The position numbers were made by a program, and so were the translations under genes. From positions 434,001 through 498,000 of the forward strand of contig CAWAMI010000007.1 in NCBI GenBank assembly GCA_963783105.1: a stretch of 64,000 nt of DNA. Direction: 5' to 3'. Under the pieces are notes generated by a model. That model worked only from the letters and a program-made list of their open reading frames with translations, had not been told where the DNA came from and did not search any database. Below are positions 41,081 to 49,341 of the stretch, piece by piece. This DNA is from JAVEDQ01 sp963783105 (lineage in GTDB: Bacteria > Actinomycetota > Actinomycetes > Frankiales > Frankiaceae). Position 1 is the first letter of the stretch. Each line of letters begins with the position of its first letter.

Positions 41081-41764
41081 GTGATCGATGAACCGCTCCA
41101 GCACTCCGTGCTCGCGGTGCCGTCCCGTCGTCGCATGATCGAGGCACTCCGGAACGCCGCAGAGCCCATGGACGTCGCCGCCCTGGCGGCGGTGGACGGG
41201 TTGCACGTCACGACAGCCCGGTTTCACCTCCGGTTGCTGGAGAAGGCGGGGTTGGTGCGCGGCGTCGACGACCACGCCGGGCGACCGGGTCGTCCCCGCC
41301 GGGTCTACGTCGCGGTTCCGGCATCGCAGTCCGAGGACCGGCATCGGCAGCTCGCCGGTGTGCTCGTCGACGCGTTGAGCGGCACGGAGGACGATGCCCC
41401 CCAGCTCGCCCAAGCGGCGGGGGGCCGGTGGGCCGCCGAGTTGGTGCCGCCGAAGTCTGCGCTCCCCTGGGACGAGGCGACCCGGGCGCTCGGTGACCTG
41501 TTCGGGCAGCTCGGCTTCGATCCGCACCTCCGGGATGAGGACGACCAGCGCGTGCTGGAGTTGCGGGCCTGTCCCTTCCGCGAGATCGCGCGCGCTCACC
41601 CGGAGGTGGTGTGTTCCGTCCATCGCGGCATGACGAAGGCGGCGCTCGACAGGCTGGGGGCGTCGGTGGCAGCCGACGGCGCGATGTTGCGCCCGTTCGT
41701 CGAGCCCGAGCTGTGCCTCGTGAGCGTGCCGATGCCGGCCGGGGGTCGGGGCGACCCGTCGTGA
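41081..41764 (+). CDS. HTH regulator with C-terminal cysteine cluster (SufR-like)
   Basis: 227 residues. The N-terminal winged helix (LAVPSRRRMIEALRNAAEPM, AALAAVDGLHVTTARFHLRL, LEKAGLVRGVDD) is of the ArsR/DeoR-like type. The C-terminal half has cysteines in VLELRACPFREIARAHPEVV, CSVHRGMTK and EPELCLVSVPMP. This Cys-x13-Cys-type cluster recalls SufR-like regulators that bind an iron-sulfur centre. It lies directly before a ferredoxin gene and a hemerythrin gene, so an oxygen, nitric oxide or iron signal is likely. The start GTG 41081 is probably leaderless. Confidence 0.85.
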   Translation: MIDEPLQHSVLAVPSRRRMIEALRNAAEPMDVAALAAVDGLHVTTARFHLRLLEKAGLVRGVDDHAGRPGRPRRVYVAVPASQSEDRHRQLAGVLVDALSGTEDDAPQLAQAAGGRWAAELVPPKSALPWDEATRALGDLFGQLGFDPHLRDEDDQRVLELRACPFREIARAHPEVVCSVHRGMTKAALDRLGASVAADGAMLRPFVEPELCLVSVPMPAGGRGDPS

Positions 41765-41776
41765 GGTCTGTACGAG

Positions 41777-41804
41777 ATTAAAAAGGACGACTATCCTCTT
41801 AACT
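41777..41804. promoter_or_regulatory. AT-rich imperfect dyad upstream of the ferredoxin gene, probable operator
   Basis: ATTAAAAAGGA (41777-41787) faces TCCTCTTAACT (41794-41804) across six bases, with 8 of 11 positions matching and an exact AGGA/TCCT core. Such AT-rich sequence is rare in this window. It sits between the regulator stop and the ferredoxin start, where an iron-sulfur regulator could act. Confidence 0.5.
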
Positions 41805-41845
41805 GTCCGGGCACGTGACCGCCGCCCTCAGGAGGAGCCGCCGAC

Positions 41846-42187
41846 ATGACGTACGTGATCGCCGAGCCGTGCATCGACGTGTTGGATCGAGCGTGCGTCG
41901 AGGAGTGCCCGGTCGACTGCATCTACGAGGGCGATCGTGCGCTTTACATCCAGCCCGACGAGTGCGTCGACTGCGGTGCGTGCGAGCCGGTGTGCCCGGT
42001 CGAGGCGATCTACTACGAAGACGACGTGCCGGGGCAGTGGTCCGCGTTCACCGCCGACAACGCCGCCTTCTTCACCGAGCCGCTTGCGGATCAGTCCAGT
42101 GCCCTGGGCTCGCCCGGTGGCGCCAGCAAGGTCGGCCGCGTCGGAGCCGACACCCCGCTCGTGGCCGCGTACCCGGCACGTGCGTGA
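41846..42187 (+). CDS. fdxA: Seven-iron-type ferredoxin
   Basis: 113 residues. It starts MTYVIAEPCIDVLDRACVEE and has the cluster motifs CIDVLDRACVEECPVDCIYE (the 3Fe-4S type site) and CVDCGACEPVCPVEAIYYED (4Fe-4S). The tail FTADNAAFFTEPL is typical of actinobacterial FdxA. It carries electrons to oxidoreductases in the cytoplasm. ATG 41846 follows an AGGAGGAG site. FdxA homologues are induced by nitric oxide and low oxygen in mycobacteria, which fits the hemerythrin gene downstream. Confidence 0.94.
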   Translation: MTYVIAEPCIDVLDRACVEECPVDCIYEGDRALYIQPDECVDCGACEPVCPVEAIYYEDDVPGQWSAFTADNAAFFTEPLADQSSALGSPGGASKVGRVGADTPLVAAYPARA

Positions 42188-42223
42188 CGGGACGAGCAGA
42201 CACAGTGAAGGGCGTGGCAGCCG

Positions 42224-42937
42224 ATGACCAACAAGACAACCCCCAGTGGAAGCGGGTCCGCTCCCAGCGACGAGGACGTGGAACTGCTCTGGCAGGTCAC
42301 CGCTCGCGCGGAGGAAGTCCTGGAGCACCTGGCGGACGCTTCCAGCTCGTCGGATGATGTCCGCTCGTTCCTGAACTACCTGCGCGACGTCGTTCTGGCC
42401 CGGGTGTCCGAGGAGGACCGGAACCTTCTACCCCTGCTCGAGCAGTTCCCGGCGCTGCGACCGAACATCGAGCGGCTGCAGGAGGAACACCTCCTGTTGC
42501 GGGACGACGTCGACGCCCTCGTCGCTGAGGTCGGCACGCACGGCGGCCGCGACGCGGAGCGCCTGGGCGAGCTGACGCGGCTGGTCATCCTCCGTCTGGA
42601 GCAGCACATCCGCAGGGAAGCGGCGATCGTGGCCAGCGTGGACATCGGTTACCGTTCCGCCTCCACCGACTGGGCCGACAAGGCGCACTGGTATCCGCTG
42701 ACCGAGGGAAGTCACCTCGACCTCGATCAGCTCCCACCACACCGCGCCGACGCGCTCGCCCTCAACCGCCTCACGACGCTGCGAGCCGGTGAAGGGGTGG
42801 AACTACGCGGCCGAGGGGACGCCGACGGGTTGCGGAAGCGGCTGCAGCGGCGCTCGCCCAACCTCTACACCTGGTTGCAGCACCCGGACCGGGGAGACGG
42901 GTGGACGGTCTCGGTCACGCGGCGAAACATGGAGTGA
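42224..42937 (+). CDS. Hemerythrin-like domain protein with DUF2249-type C-terminal domain
   Basis: 237 residues. Residues 15-135 form a helical bundle of HHE-like character (EEVLEHLADASSSSDDVRSF, EEDRNLLPLLEQFPALRPNI, RLQEEHLLLRDDVDALVAEV, RLVILRLEQHIRREAAIVAS). Residues 160-237 (LDLDQLPPHRADALALNRLT, then SPNLYTWLQHPDRGDGWTVS) resemble DUF2249. Such proteins bind a di-iron centre and are linked to nitric oxide or oxygen stress. It probably belongs to one unit with the ferredoxin and regulator upstream. Some expected metal histidines are replaced by Glu or Arg, so di-iron binding is not certain. Confidence 0.82.
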   Translation: MTNKTTPSGSGSAPSDEDVELLWQVTARAEEVLEHLADASSSSDDVRSFLNYLRDVVLARVSEEDRNLLPLLEQFPALRPNIERLQEEHLLLRDDVDALVAEVGTHGGRDAERLGELTRLVILRLEQHIRREAAIVASVDIGYRSASTDWADKAHWYPLTEGSHLDLDQLPPHRADALALNRLTTLRAGEGVELRGRGDADGLRKRLQRRSPNLYTWLQHPDRGDGWTVSVTRRNME

Positions 42938-43002
42938 GGAGCTGACCGCCGCCTAACCGCCGCCTAATTGTCGGCCTCGCCCTGCCGGTCGAGGCTCGCC
43001 TG

Positions 43003-43536
43003 CTACCGGTCCTTGCTGGCCTCGACCCGATCGGCCTCCGCCTGCGTCCGGTCGACCGCCGCCGACCCGCGGTCATCACCGGCCTGTTCGCGGCGTCGCT
43101 TCGCCGCCCGCCAGCTGGCGGCCATGTCGGCTCGGTCGCCCGCGGAACGGTCCCGGTCCCGGCCGCTCAGCACTCGATCGACTGCCGCGTGACCCCGGTC
43201 GCCGGCAGGACTGCCATCCGCCGTGGGGTCACCGGCCTCGCGCGCCTCCGCGGTCGCGTCCCGCCGTTCGGCCTCGCGGTCGCGTTCCTCGGCCAGCCGA
43301 TCGGCCCGATCGGCCGCGTCCATCAGCGCCCGCACGTCGATTTCCCGCCGCACCCACGCCTCGTCCCGGGCATCGGAGACGTGGTCCCGGCGATCGGCGT
43401 CTCGGTCCCGCTGATCGGCAGCGGCGTCGCGGCCGTCCGCGATCCGGTCCCGCTCGTTGGCGACGCGGTCGCGCTCGTCCGCGCGCCGCGCTCGCTCCAC
43501 CAGCGCGTCGTAGCGCTCGTCGGACGTGGACGCCAC
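43003..43536 (-). CDS. Charged Arg-Asp repeat protein, probable long helix
   Basis: 177 residues, over half of them Arg, Asp, Ala or Glu. A roughly seven-residue pattern RDxxADx recurs: RVANERDRIADGRDAAADQR, DRDADRRDHVSDARDEAW, REAERRDATAEAREAGD. No Cys or membrane segment is present. This suggests an extended charged single helix or coiled coil. Similar repeats occur before GGDEF domains in actinobacteria, but here no such domain follows. The start is ATG 43536 with a GGAAGGAA site nearby. Function is unknown. Confidence 0.7.
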   Translation of the reverse strand: MASTSDERYDALVERARRADERDRVANERDRIADGRDAAADQRDRDADRRDHVSDARDEAWVRREIDVRALMDAADRADRLAEERDREAERRDATAEAREAGDPTADGSPAGDRGHAAVDRVLSGRDRDRSAGDRADMAASWRAAKRRREQAGDDRGSAAVDRTQAEADRVEASKDR

Positions 43537-43740
43537 CAGGCAGTTCCTTCCTGACGTCCAGGCTGGCTACCGCCGCCCGGTGCTTGGCGCTCCAGCGTAG
43601 ACCTCGGGGTCGTCCGGCCTGGCGGGCAAACGTCAGAAACCGGCCATACCGCTGGAAGCGTCCACCGGACATGTCGACGCCCCCCGGGCCGGCGGCTCGG
43701 GGGGCGTCGATCTCCGCCGCAGAGCGGCCGAGGACAGCGA

Positions 43741-44331
43741 TCAGTTGAACTCCGAGGCGCAGTCGCTGACCTCCTGGTTGTACTGATCGCTGTTCACGGG
43801 AGCATCGATGTTGTTCACACAGTCGAAGTAGTTGTCGAAGTCGTTGGCGGCCACGCCGATCACGGCGAACCAGATCACGGTCATGACGATGGCGAGGATC
43901 CCGGTGACGATGCCGGCGATCGCGAGTCCGCGGTTGTTCGCTTCGCCGCGCTTGACCCGGCCGAGGCCGAGGAAGCCGAAGATGATCGCCACGAGGCCGC
44001 TGATGGCGCCGATGATGCCGACGATCGGGATGAAGGAGATGAGCAGCCCGACGATGCCGGTGACGAGCGCGGTGACGCCGAAGCCGTTCCGCGGTCCCTG
44101 GCTCTGTCCATAGCCAGGCTGGCCGTACCCGCCCTGCTGGTACCCGCCGGCATACCCGGGCTGGCCGTACCCCTGCTGGTAGCCGCCCTGCTGGCCGTAA
44201 TCGCCTTGCTGGTAGCCGCCCTGCTGGCCGTACCCCTGCTGGTAGCCGCCCTGCTGGCCGTAATCGCCTTGCTGGTACCCGCCCTGCTGCCCGTACCCGC
44301 CCTGCTGCCCGTACCCGCCCTGATCTGTCAT
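43741..44331 (-). CDS. DUF4190-type membrane protein with Gly/Gln/Tyr-rich N-terminus
   Basis: 196 residues. Residues 1-80 consist of GYGQQGGYQQGDYGQQGGY-like repeats encoded by a 30-60 base DNA repeat at about 44110-44330. Two membrane helices follow (GFGVTALVTGIVGLLISFIP and NNRGLAIAGIVTGILAIVMT) in the DUF4190 arrangement, with LGRVKRGEA between them. The short outside tail has two Cys (YFDCVNNI, VSDCASEFN), which could form a disulfide. The repeat part resembles low-complexity sequence that can phase-separate. Function is unknown. Confidence 0.85.
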   Translation of the reverse strand: MTDQGGYGQQGGYGQQGGYQQGDYGQQGGYQQGYGQQGGYQQGDYGQQGGYQQGYGQPGYAGGYQQGGYGQPGYGQSQGPRNGFGVTALVTGIVGLLISFIPIVGIIGAISGLVAIIFGFLGLGRVKRGEANNRGLAIAGIVTGILAIVMTVIWFAVIGVAANDFDNYFDCVNNIDAPVNSDQYNQEVSDCASEFN

Positions 44332-44505
44332 CTCGTCCCCTCGTGCCGGTCGCTGAGATCAATTACGGCATACGCCGCACAGCGTGGACTCACGACACGC
44401 CAATCAGATTCTCACCGACGAGGTGCGCGTCTGCACAGGTGTCGCCCTCGCCCGCGTCGGACCCCATGCCCGAAACCCAGGTGCTCCGCCAGCCGGTCGG
44501 TCGGG

Positions 44506-46662
44506 TCAAACCCCCCCGCCCGGGTCGGGGGGAACAAGCGCGGGAATGTCCTCAGGGCCCGCCTCGCGCGGCCGGGGCTGGTCCTGCGGATGCAGCCGGA
44601 CGGCCACCAGCGCCACGTCGTCCTCGGGCTCGGCCGGCAGCATGCGCGCGATCACCGCGTCGCACAGGTCGTCGAGGCGGCACAGGTACAGCTCCGCAAG
44701 GAGGTCGCGGAGCTTGGCGAGTCCCTCGTCCAGCGATTGCCCGCGGCGTTCGACGAGTCCGTCGGTGTAGAGCAGCACGGTCGCTCCGCGTTCGAGCGTC
44801 ACCTCGGACTCGGTGCGGCTGGTGTGCGGGTCGATGCCGAGAAGCAGATCGGAGTCGAGCCCGGCGAGTGCGGACAGGACGATGACGCTGCCGTCCGCGT
44901 TGATCGCCATCGGCGGTGGGTGGCCGGCGTTGGACCACCGGAGCCGCGACACCCCGCGTTCACGCTCGTGGGGCGTCTGCTCCACCCGTGCGACGACGGC
45001 GGTGGCCGTCGTGTCGACCTGCAGCAGCGCCATCGCCTCGTCCAGACGGGTCAGGACTCCGGCCGGCGGGTCCCCGGTGGTGGCGGCGATCCCGCGCAGC
45101 AGCCCGCGGACCTGGCCCATGGCGGCAGCGGCCTCGGCGTCGTGACCGACGACGTCGCCGATGACGAGCGTCGTCGACCCGTCGCGCTGGAGGAAGGCGT
45201 CGTACCAGTCGCCGCCGACCTGCGCCGCCTGCGTCGCCGGCTCGTACCGCACGGCGATGTGCATGTGGTCCGGCCCCGGCGGGGCGGTGAGCAGCGAGCG
45301 CTGAAGGCCTTCGGAGATGCGCCGCTGCTGCTGGTAGAGCCGGGCGTTGTCGAGCGCCAGCGCCGCCCGGTCGGCGACCTCGAGCGCCGTGTCGAAGTCC
45401 TCGGTGCCCCGCCGTCCGGAGTCCTTGTCGTGGCCGACCGTCAGCAGGCCGAGGATGCGGCCGTTCGCACGCAGCGGCACCGCGGCGGCGGACCGGGGGT
45501 CGAGCCGGCGCATGAGTTCGCGGGCCTCGTCCGACTGCAGGACCGCCGCGACGGCGTTGGTGGTGTCCCGGGTGACCACGGCCGACCGTCCCGTTCGCAG
45601 CGCCTTTGCGAGGAACGACGACTCGTTCAGCGCAGCCAGGCGCACCTGCGCGTAGCGCTCCACCAGGGGCCGGCGCTCCGGATCCGCGTGCCACCAGCCG
45701 ACGTCGCGCAGCCGGTTCCAGGCGGGCACTCCCGGCTCGTCGTCGAGCAGCGTGACGATGCACCAGTCGGCGAGGGTGGGGACCATGAGCCCGGCGAGCC
45801 GCGCCACCGCCTCCTCGGCGTCCAGGGTGCCGCTCATCTCCGAGGTGACCCTGGCGACGAGTGCGGTCCGGTCGGCCACGCGGCGCGCCTGGTCCTCGGC
45901 GGTGCGGCGCGCGGTGACGTCGAGGAAGTACACCGACAGGCCGTCCGGACCGGGCAGCGCACGGACCTCGTACCACTTGTTCAGCGGAGCCGGGTAGTAG
46001 GCCTCGAAGGTCACGGGCTCGTTGTCCGCCATCGCTCGGCGGTAGTTCACCTCGAAGTCGGAGTCGACCGCGTGCGGGAAGAGCTCCCAGATGTCGCCGC
46101 CGAGCAGCTCCTCGCGGCCGCGCTCCAGGAATCTCTCGGCCTCGCGATTGACGTAGGCGAACCGCCAGTTGCGGTCGAGCAGGAAGAACGCCGCCGACAT
46201 CGACTCGAGGACCCGGGCGACCCGTGCCTCGCCCTCCTGCACCGCCGTGCTGTCGTAGGCGGCGCCGAGCACCCGCACGGCCGCCCCGGACTCGTCGCAC
46301 AGCGCCCGACCGCGCGCCTGAACCCAGCGCGTGTCCCCGTCCGGCCGGACGACGCGGTACTCGGCGGCGTAGTCGCCGCAGGTGTCGATGGCCTCCTGCA
46401 GCGCCTGCGTCACGCGTGGCAGGTCGTCCGGGTGCAGCCGTGCGTTGAACGCCTCGATGCTCTGCTCGAAGCTCTCCCGGTCGTAGCCGAACAGCTCGAT
46501 CAAGCGGTCGTCCCAGGTCAGCTGCCCGGTCACCAGGTTCCAGTCGAAGCCGCCGATGCCGGCCGCCTCGATGGACAACTCCCAGCGGGCCCGCTCGGCC
46601 TCACGTTCCTGCTCGGTCGCATCGATGGAGAACCCCGCGGGGCGAGAGCCGAGGTTGGCCAC
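44506..46662 (-). CDS. SpoIIE-type serine phosphatase with PAS and GAF sensor domains
   Basis: 718 residues. Two PAS domains (GIGGFDWNLVTGQLTWDDRL; MSAAFFLLDRNWRFAYVNRE), a GAF domain (LADWCIVTLLDDEPGVPAWN) and a PP2C/SpoIIE phosphatase domain (QAAQVGGDWYDAFLQRDGST, VIGDVVGHDAEAAAAMGQVR, LLYTDGLVERRGQSLDEGLA, EDDVALVAV) follow in order. Such enzymes dephosphorylate anti-sigma antagonists and so release stress sigma factors. No anti-sigma gene is adjacent. I use GTG 46662, with AAGGGA before it; TTG 46686 is the alternative. It has no membrane segment, so it senses an internal signal. Confidence 0.9.
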   Translation of the reverse strand: MANLGSRPAGFSIDATEQEREAERARWELSIEAAGIGGFDWNLVTGQLTWDDRLIELFGYDRESFEQSIEAFNARLHPDDLPRVTQALQEAIDTCGDYAAEYRVVRPDGDTRWVQARGRALCDESGAAVRVLGAAYDSTAVQEGEARVARVLESMSAAFFLLDRNWRFAYVNREAERFLERGREELLGGDIWELFPHAVDSDFEVNYRRAMADNEPVTFEAYYPAPLNKWYEVRALPGPDGLSVYFLDVTARRTAEDQARRVADRTALVARVTSEMSGTLDAEEAVARLAGLMVPTLADWCIVTLLDDEPGVPAWNRLRDVGWWHADPERRPLVERYAQVRLAALNESSFLAKALRTGRSAVVTRDTTNAVAAVLQSDEARELMRRLDPRSAAAVPLRANGRILGLLTVGHDKDSGRRGTEDFDTALEVADRAALALDNARLYQQQRRISEGLQRSLLTAPPGPDHMHIAVRYEPATQAAQVGGDWYDAFLQRDGSTTLVIGDVVGHDAEAAAAMGQVRGLLRGIAATTGDPPAGVLTRLDEAMALLQVDTTATAVVARVEQTPHERERGVSRLRWSNAGHPPPMAINADGSVIVLSALAGLDSDLLLGIDPHTSRTESEVTLERGATVLLYTDGLVERRGQSLDEGLAKLRDLLAELYLCRLDDLCDAVIARMLPAEPEDDVALVAVRLHPQDQPRPREAGPEDIPALVPPDPGGGV

Positions 46663-46973
46663 CCATGGTCCCTTCGCTTCGGTCAAAACAGCTCGTCGGT
46701 CGACCCCCGGAGTCGATGCTGACTCACAACCACCACGTCGCGTCCCGATTCGTCAAGAAAAGTGCGACTCGTTACGAGTCCGCCGGCGCGACCGGTCAGC
46801 AGCCTGGACTTCCCGGTCTCGAACCGTGCGCGGCGTGGCTTCGCCGCCGGTCGGCTACTGCGGGCGCCTCGCGCCCCCGACCTCGGCTGGCGTGGGGAAC
46901 GGGGCACGCGTCGACCGCTTGGAAGTCCGGGACGGAACGGCTCCTGGACCGGATGACGACGAGCTGAGGGCAG

Positions 46974-48872
46974 TCAGGCGCTGGTGAGCTCACGGAACAG
47001 CGAACCGCCGAATCGCCGCTGCAGGTCCGCGCTGCGCTCGACGACCGTCGACGCGACGAGCCACACCACCGCGAGGAACGCGTCCCGATCCAGCGTGTCC
47101 GCGATGAGGCTGTGCGAGAACTGCAGGAGTGCGTGCTGCTCGTCGGCGTCGACGTCGAGCGACATCGAGCCGAAGTGGAACCGACTGCCCTCGATCGCGA
47201 CGTAGCGCACGAGGTCCGGGCTCATCGGGGCATCGATGAGGACCGGGGTGAAGACCTCGACCTTGAGGTGCCCGCCCTGCACGAGGCTGGCCTCGACCTG
47301 GACCGTGCTCGGGCCGATGTCCGGGATGGTGACCCAGCCGTTGTCCTCGACCGTGACGCCGTGATAGTTGCTCTCGAGCCACTCCCGGATCCGGCGGCGC
47401 AGGTCGGCGAGCCGCGGTGGGACGCTGTGATCCGTCGGCGCCTGATTCGCGGACGCGGACACCGGGGGCGCGGCCGCAGCCGGGGCCGGGGGAACGACCG
47501 GAGCCGGGGCCGGGGGAGCGACCGGGGCCGGAGGGGCCGACGGGGCGACCTGAGACGGCGGGGCCGGCGGGGCCGGCGGGGCGACCTGAGCTGGCGAGGC
47601 CGGACGTGCCTGTGCAGCGGGGGGCTCCGGCGCAGCGAACGGCGCCGGGGCACTGGCCGCCGCGGGCGGTGGGCCGGGGATCGGAGCGCCGGCGGGGGGT
47701 GCCAGGCTCGGTGAGGGGGATGAGGCCGGTCGCGGGTGCGATCCGAAGCCCGGGGTCGGACGTGGCCGCGGACGCACGGGCTTGGCGGTGGCCGCAGGCT
47801 CTGCCTTGGACAGATCCGGCGCGGACCACCCGGTCGAGTGCTCGGCCGGCGGCGCCGCCTGCTGGGCTTGCGCGTGCTGGGCTTGCGCGTGCTGGGTGTC
47901 CGGGCGCTGCTGCGGGCCGGGCTGCGCGACCGGCTCGGGAGCGGGCCGTGGAGCGGGTCGTGGAGCGGGCCGCCGGAACTCGGTGGTGCTCGCGCTCGCG
48001 GGCACGAGGCGGACGCTCTCCTCGACGTGCGCGGGGGCGTCGGGGTGCCAGTTCTGCTCCGGCTCGGAGGTCGATGTGGTGACCGTCGGCCGCTCCTGAA
48101 TGCGGGTGGCGTCCCCGGTGTTCGCGCTTGCGACCGGCGTCTGCTGGCTCGCCTTCTCCTCCGCGGCCGCCTCTGCCGATGCTGTCTCGTCCGGGGTCGC
48201 CGGGGACGCGGCGACGCTCGCGCCGCGCGAACTCCCGCCCCCCGCCGAGCCGCCCGCCGCTGAGCCGCCCGCCGCCGCGGCGCCCGCAGCCGCTCCGGCC
48301 AGCACGCTGTCGCGCGGTGAGGGCAGGACGATGACCCACGGCTCCGGCAGCCCGTGCGCGGCGGCGTAGGACTTGGCGAACTCGATCGAGCGGGTCGGCA
48401 CGAAGTCGTGGGGCGCCTCCACGGCCGAGCGGAACACCTGCGGCTCGTACTGCGCACGCGTCGCAGGATCGTCGGTGGCCTCGAGCAGCTCGTTGCCGGC
48501 CCAGCAGCGCAGCCCGTAGTAGATGCTCGCCGGCATCACCGTCTCCGGAGGCGCGCTCCAGATGTCCTGCGGCACCTCCGGCGGCGTGAGCGAGCAGAGG
48601 GCGCCGAACAGGTCGGTGAGGAACGCGACGGCCTGGCTCCGGTCGAAGCCGGGGCTCTCCCGCCAGATGCGGTAGCCGTCCGTCAGGAAATCGCTCGCCT
48701 GGTGCTCGTGGAGGCTGGCGACCTGGCACAGGGCCCACCCCGTGGCGAGCATTGCCTTGCCGTCCCGCTTGCCGACGCTCTCGATGCCGAACTGGTAGAG
48801 CGCCTCTGGGTTCGAGGTCTTGGTCGGTGTGGTGCGCCAGAACGGCTGCTGCGTCCTGTTCCGCAAACCCAT
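46974..48872 (-). CDS. Large proline-rich protein with C-terminal TY-Chap/YbjN-like domain
   Basis: 632 residues. Residues 1-190 are a helical domain (GIESVGKRDGKAMLATGWAL, AVAFLTDLFGALCSLTPPEV, EFAKSYAAAHGLPEPWVIVL) that I do not recognise. Residues 195-480 are disordered, rich in Pro and Ala. The last 150 (LRRRIREWLESNYHGVTVED, GHLKVEVFTPVLIDAPMSPD, FLAVVWLVASTVVERSADLQ) resemble the TY-Chap domain, related to YbjN and secretion chaperones. ATG 48872 has a GGGAGGG site. It may be a scaffold or chaperone. No secretion genes are next to it. Confidence 0.8.
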   Translation of the reverse strand: MGLRNRTQQPFWRTTPTKTSNPEALYQFGIESVGKRDGKAMLATGWALCQVASLHEHQASDFLTDGYRIWRESPGFDRSQAVAFLTDLFGALCSLTPPEVPQDIWSAPPETVMPASIYYGLRCWAGNELLEATDDPATRAQYEPQVFRSAVEAPHDFVPTRSIEFAKSYAAAHGLPEPWVIVLPSPRDSVLAGAAAGAAAAGGSAAGGSAGGGSSRGASVAASPATPDETASAEAAAEEKASQQTPVASANTGDATRIQERPTVTTSTSEPEQNWHPDAPAHVEESVRLVPASASTTEFRRPAPRPAPRPAPEPVAQPGPQQRPDTQHAQAQHAQAQQAAPPAEHSTGWSAPDLSKAEPAATAKPVRPRPRPTPGFGSHPRPASSPSPSLAPPAGAPIPGPPPAAASAPAPFAAPEPPAAQARPASPAQVAPPAPPAPPSQVAPSAPPAPVAPPAPAPVVPPAPAAAAPPVSASANQAPTDHSVPPRLADLRRRIREWLESNYHGVTVEDNGWVTIPDIGPSTVQVEASLVQGGHLKVEVFTPVLIDAPMSPDLVRYVAIEGSRFHFGSMSLDVDADEQHALLQFSHSLIADTLDRDAFLAVVWLVASTVVERSADLQRRFGGSLFRELTSA

Positions 48873-49152
48873 TGATGCCCTCCCCGCTTCCGCGACGGTC
48901 GCCGTGTCGCCCGCCGTCACGCGCCCACCCGACCAGTGCTTTTCCGGTCGCCGAACGCCCCCGACAGTGCCACGCATACCGGCCCACGTCTGCGAATCGC
49001 CTCAATCCACAGATCAAGCCCAATTCGAGGTCACGACGCAGCTACAGAATGTGATCCTACCGCTCCGAGGTCGCCCGCCGCACCGTTCGCCGGTTCCCCT
49101 CGGCGTCCCGCGTGAGGCACCCTGAACAACCGTGCCGGAAGGAGCCGCCGTC

Positions 49153-49326
49153 GTGCACGAGGTCGAGGTCCACCTGCTCGACGAGGGCGCCGTTCAGGCC
49201 GTCTGCACCTGTGGCTGGCGCAGCGAGGTGTACGGCACCGTCAAGACCACCGGAACGATGGATCCGCTCGAGCAGGCGCGCGACGCCGGCGACCTCCACG
49301 TCTGGGAGCAGCAGTTCTCCGTCTGA
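49153..49326 (+). CDS. Small hypothetical protein
   Basis: 57 residues: it opens VHEVEVHLLDEGAVQAVCTC, continues GWRSEVYGTVKTTGTMDPLE and ends DLHVWEQQFSV. A CTCGW motif suggests a possible metal site. GTG 49153 has an AAGGAG site eight bases upstream; GTG 49132 has none. The sequence is compact and convergent with the kinase gene. I know no family. Confidence 0.6.
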   Translation: MHEVEVHLLDEGAVQAVCTCGWRSEVYGTVKTTGTMDPLEQARDAGDLHVWEQQFSV

Positions 49327-49341
49327 GCGGCGGCAGACGGC

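Noticed and set aside
44206..46722. 838-residue open frame opposite the SpoIIE phosphatase
   Set aside because: Antisense shadow; the minus strand has complete PAS, GAF and phosphatase motifs.
46780..46870. Possible tRNA-like sequence around CCGGTCTCGAACCG
   Set aside because: No acceptor stem or anticodon arm can be formed around it.
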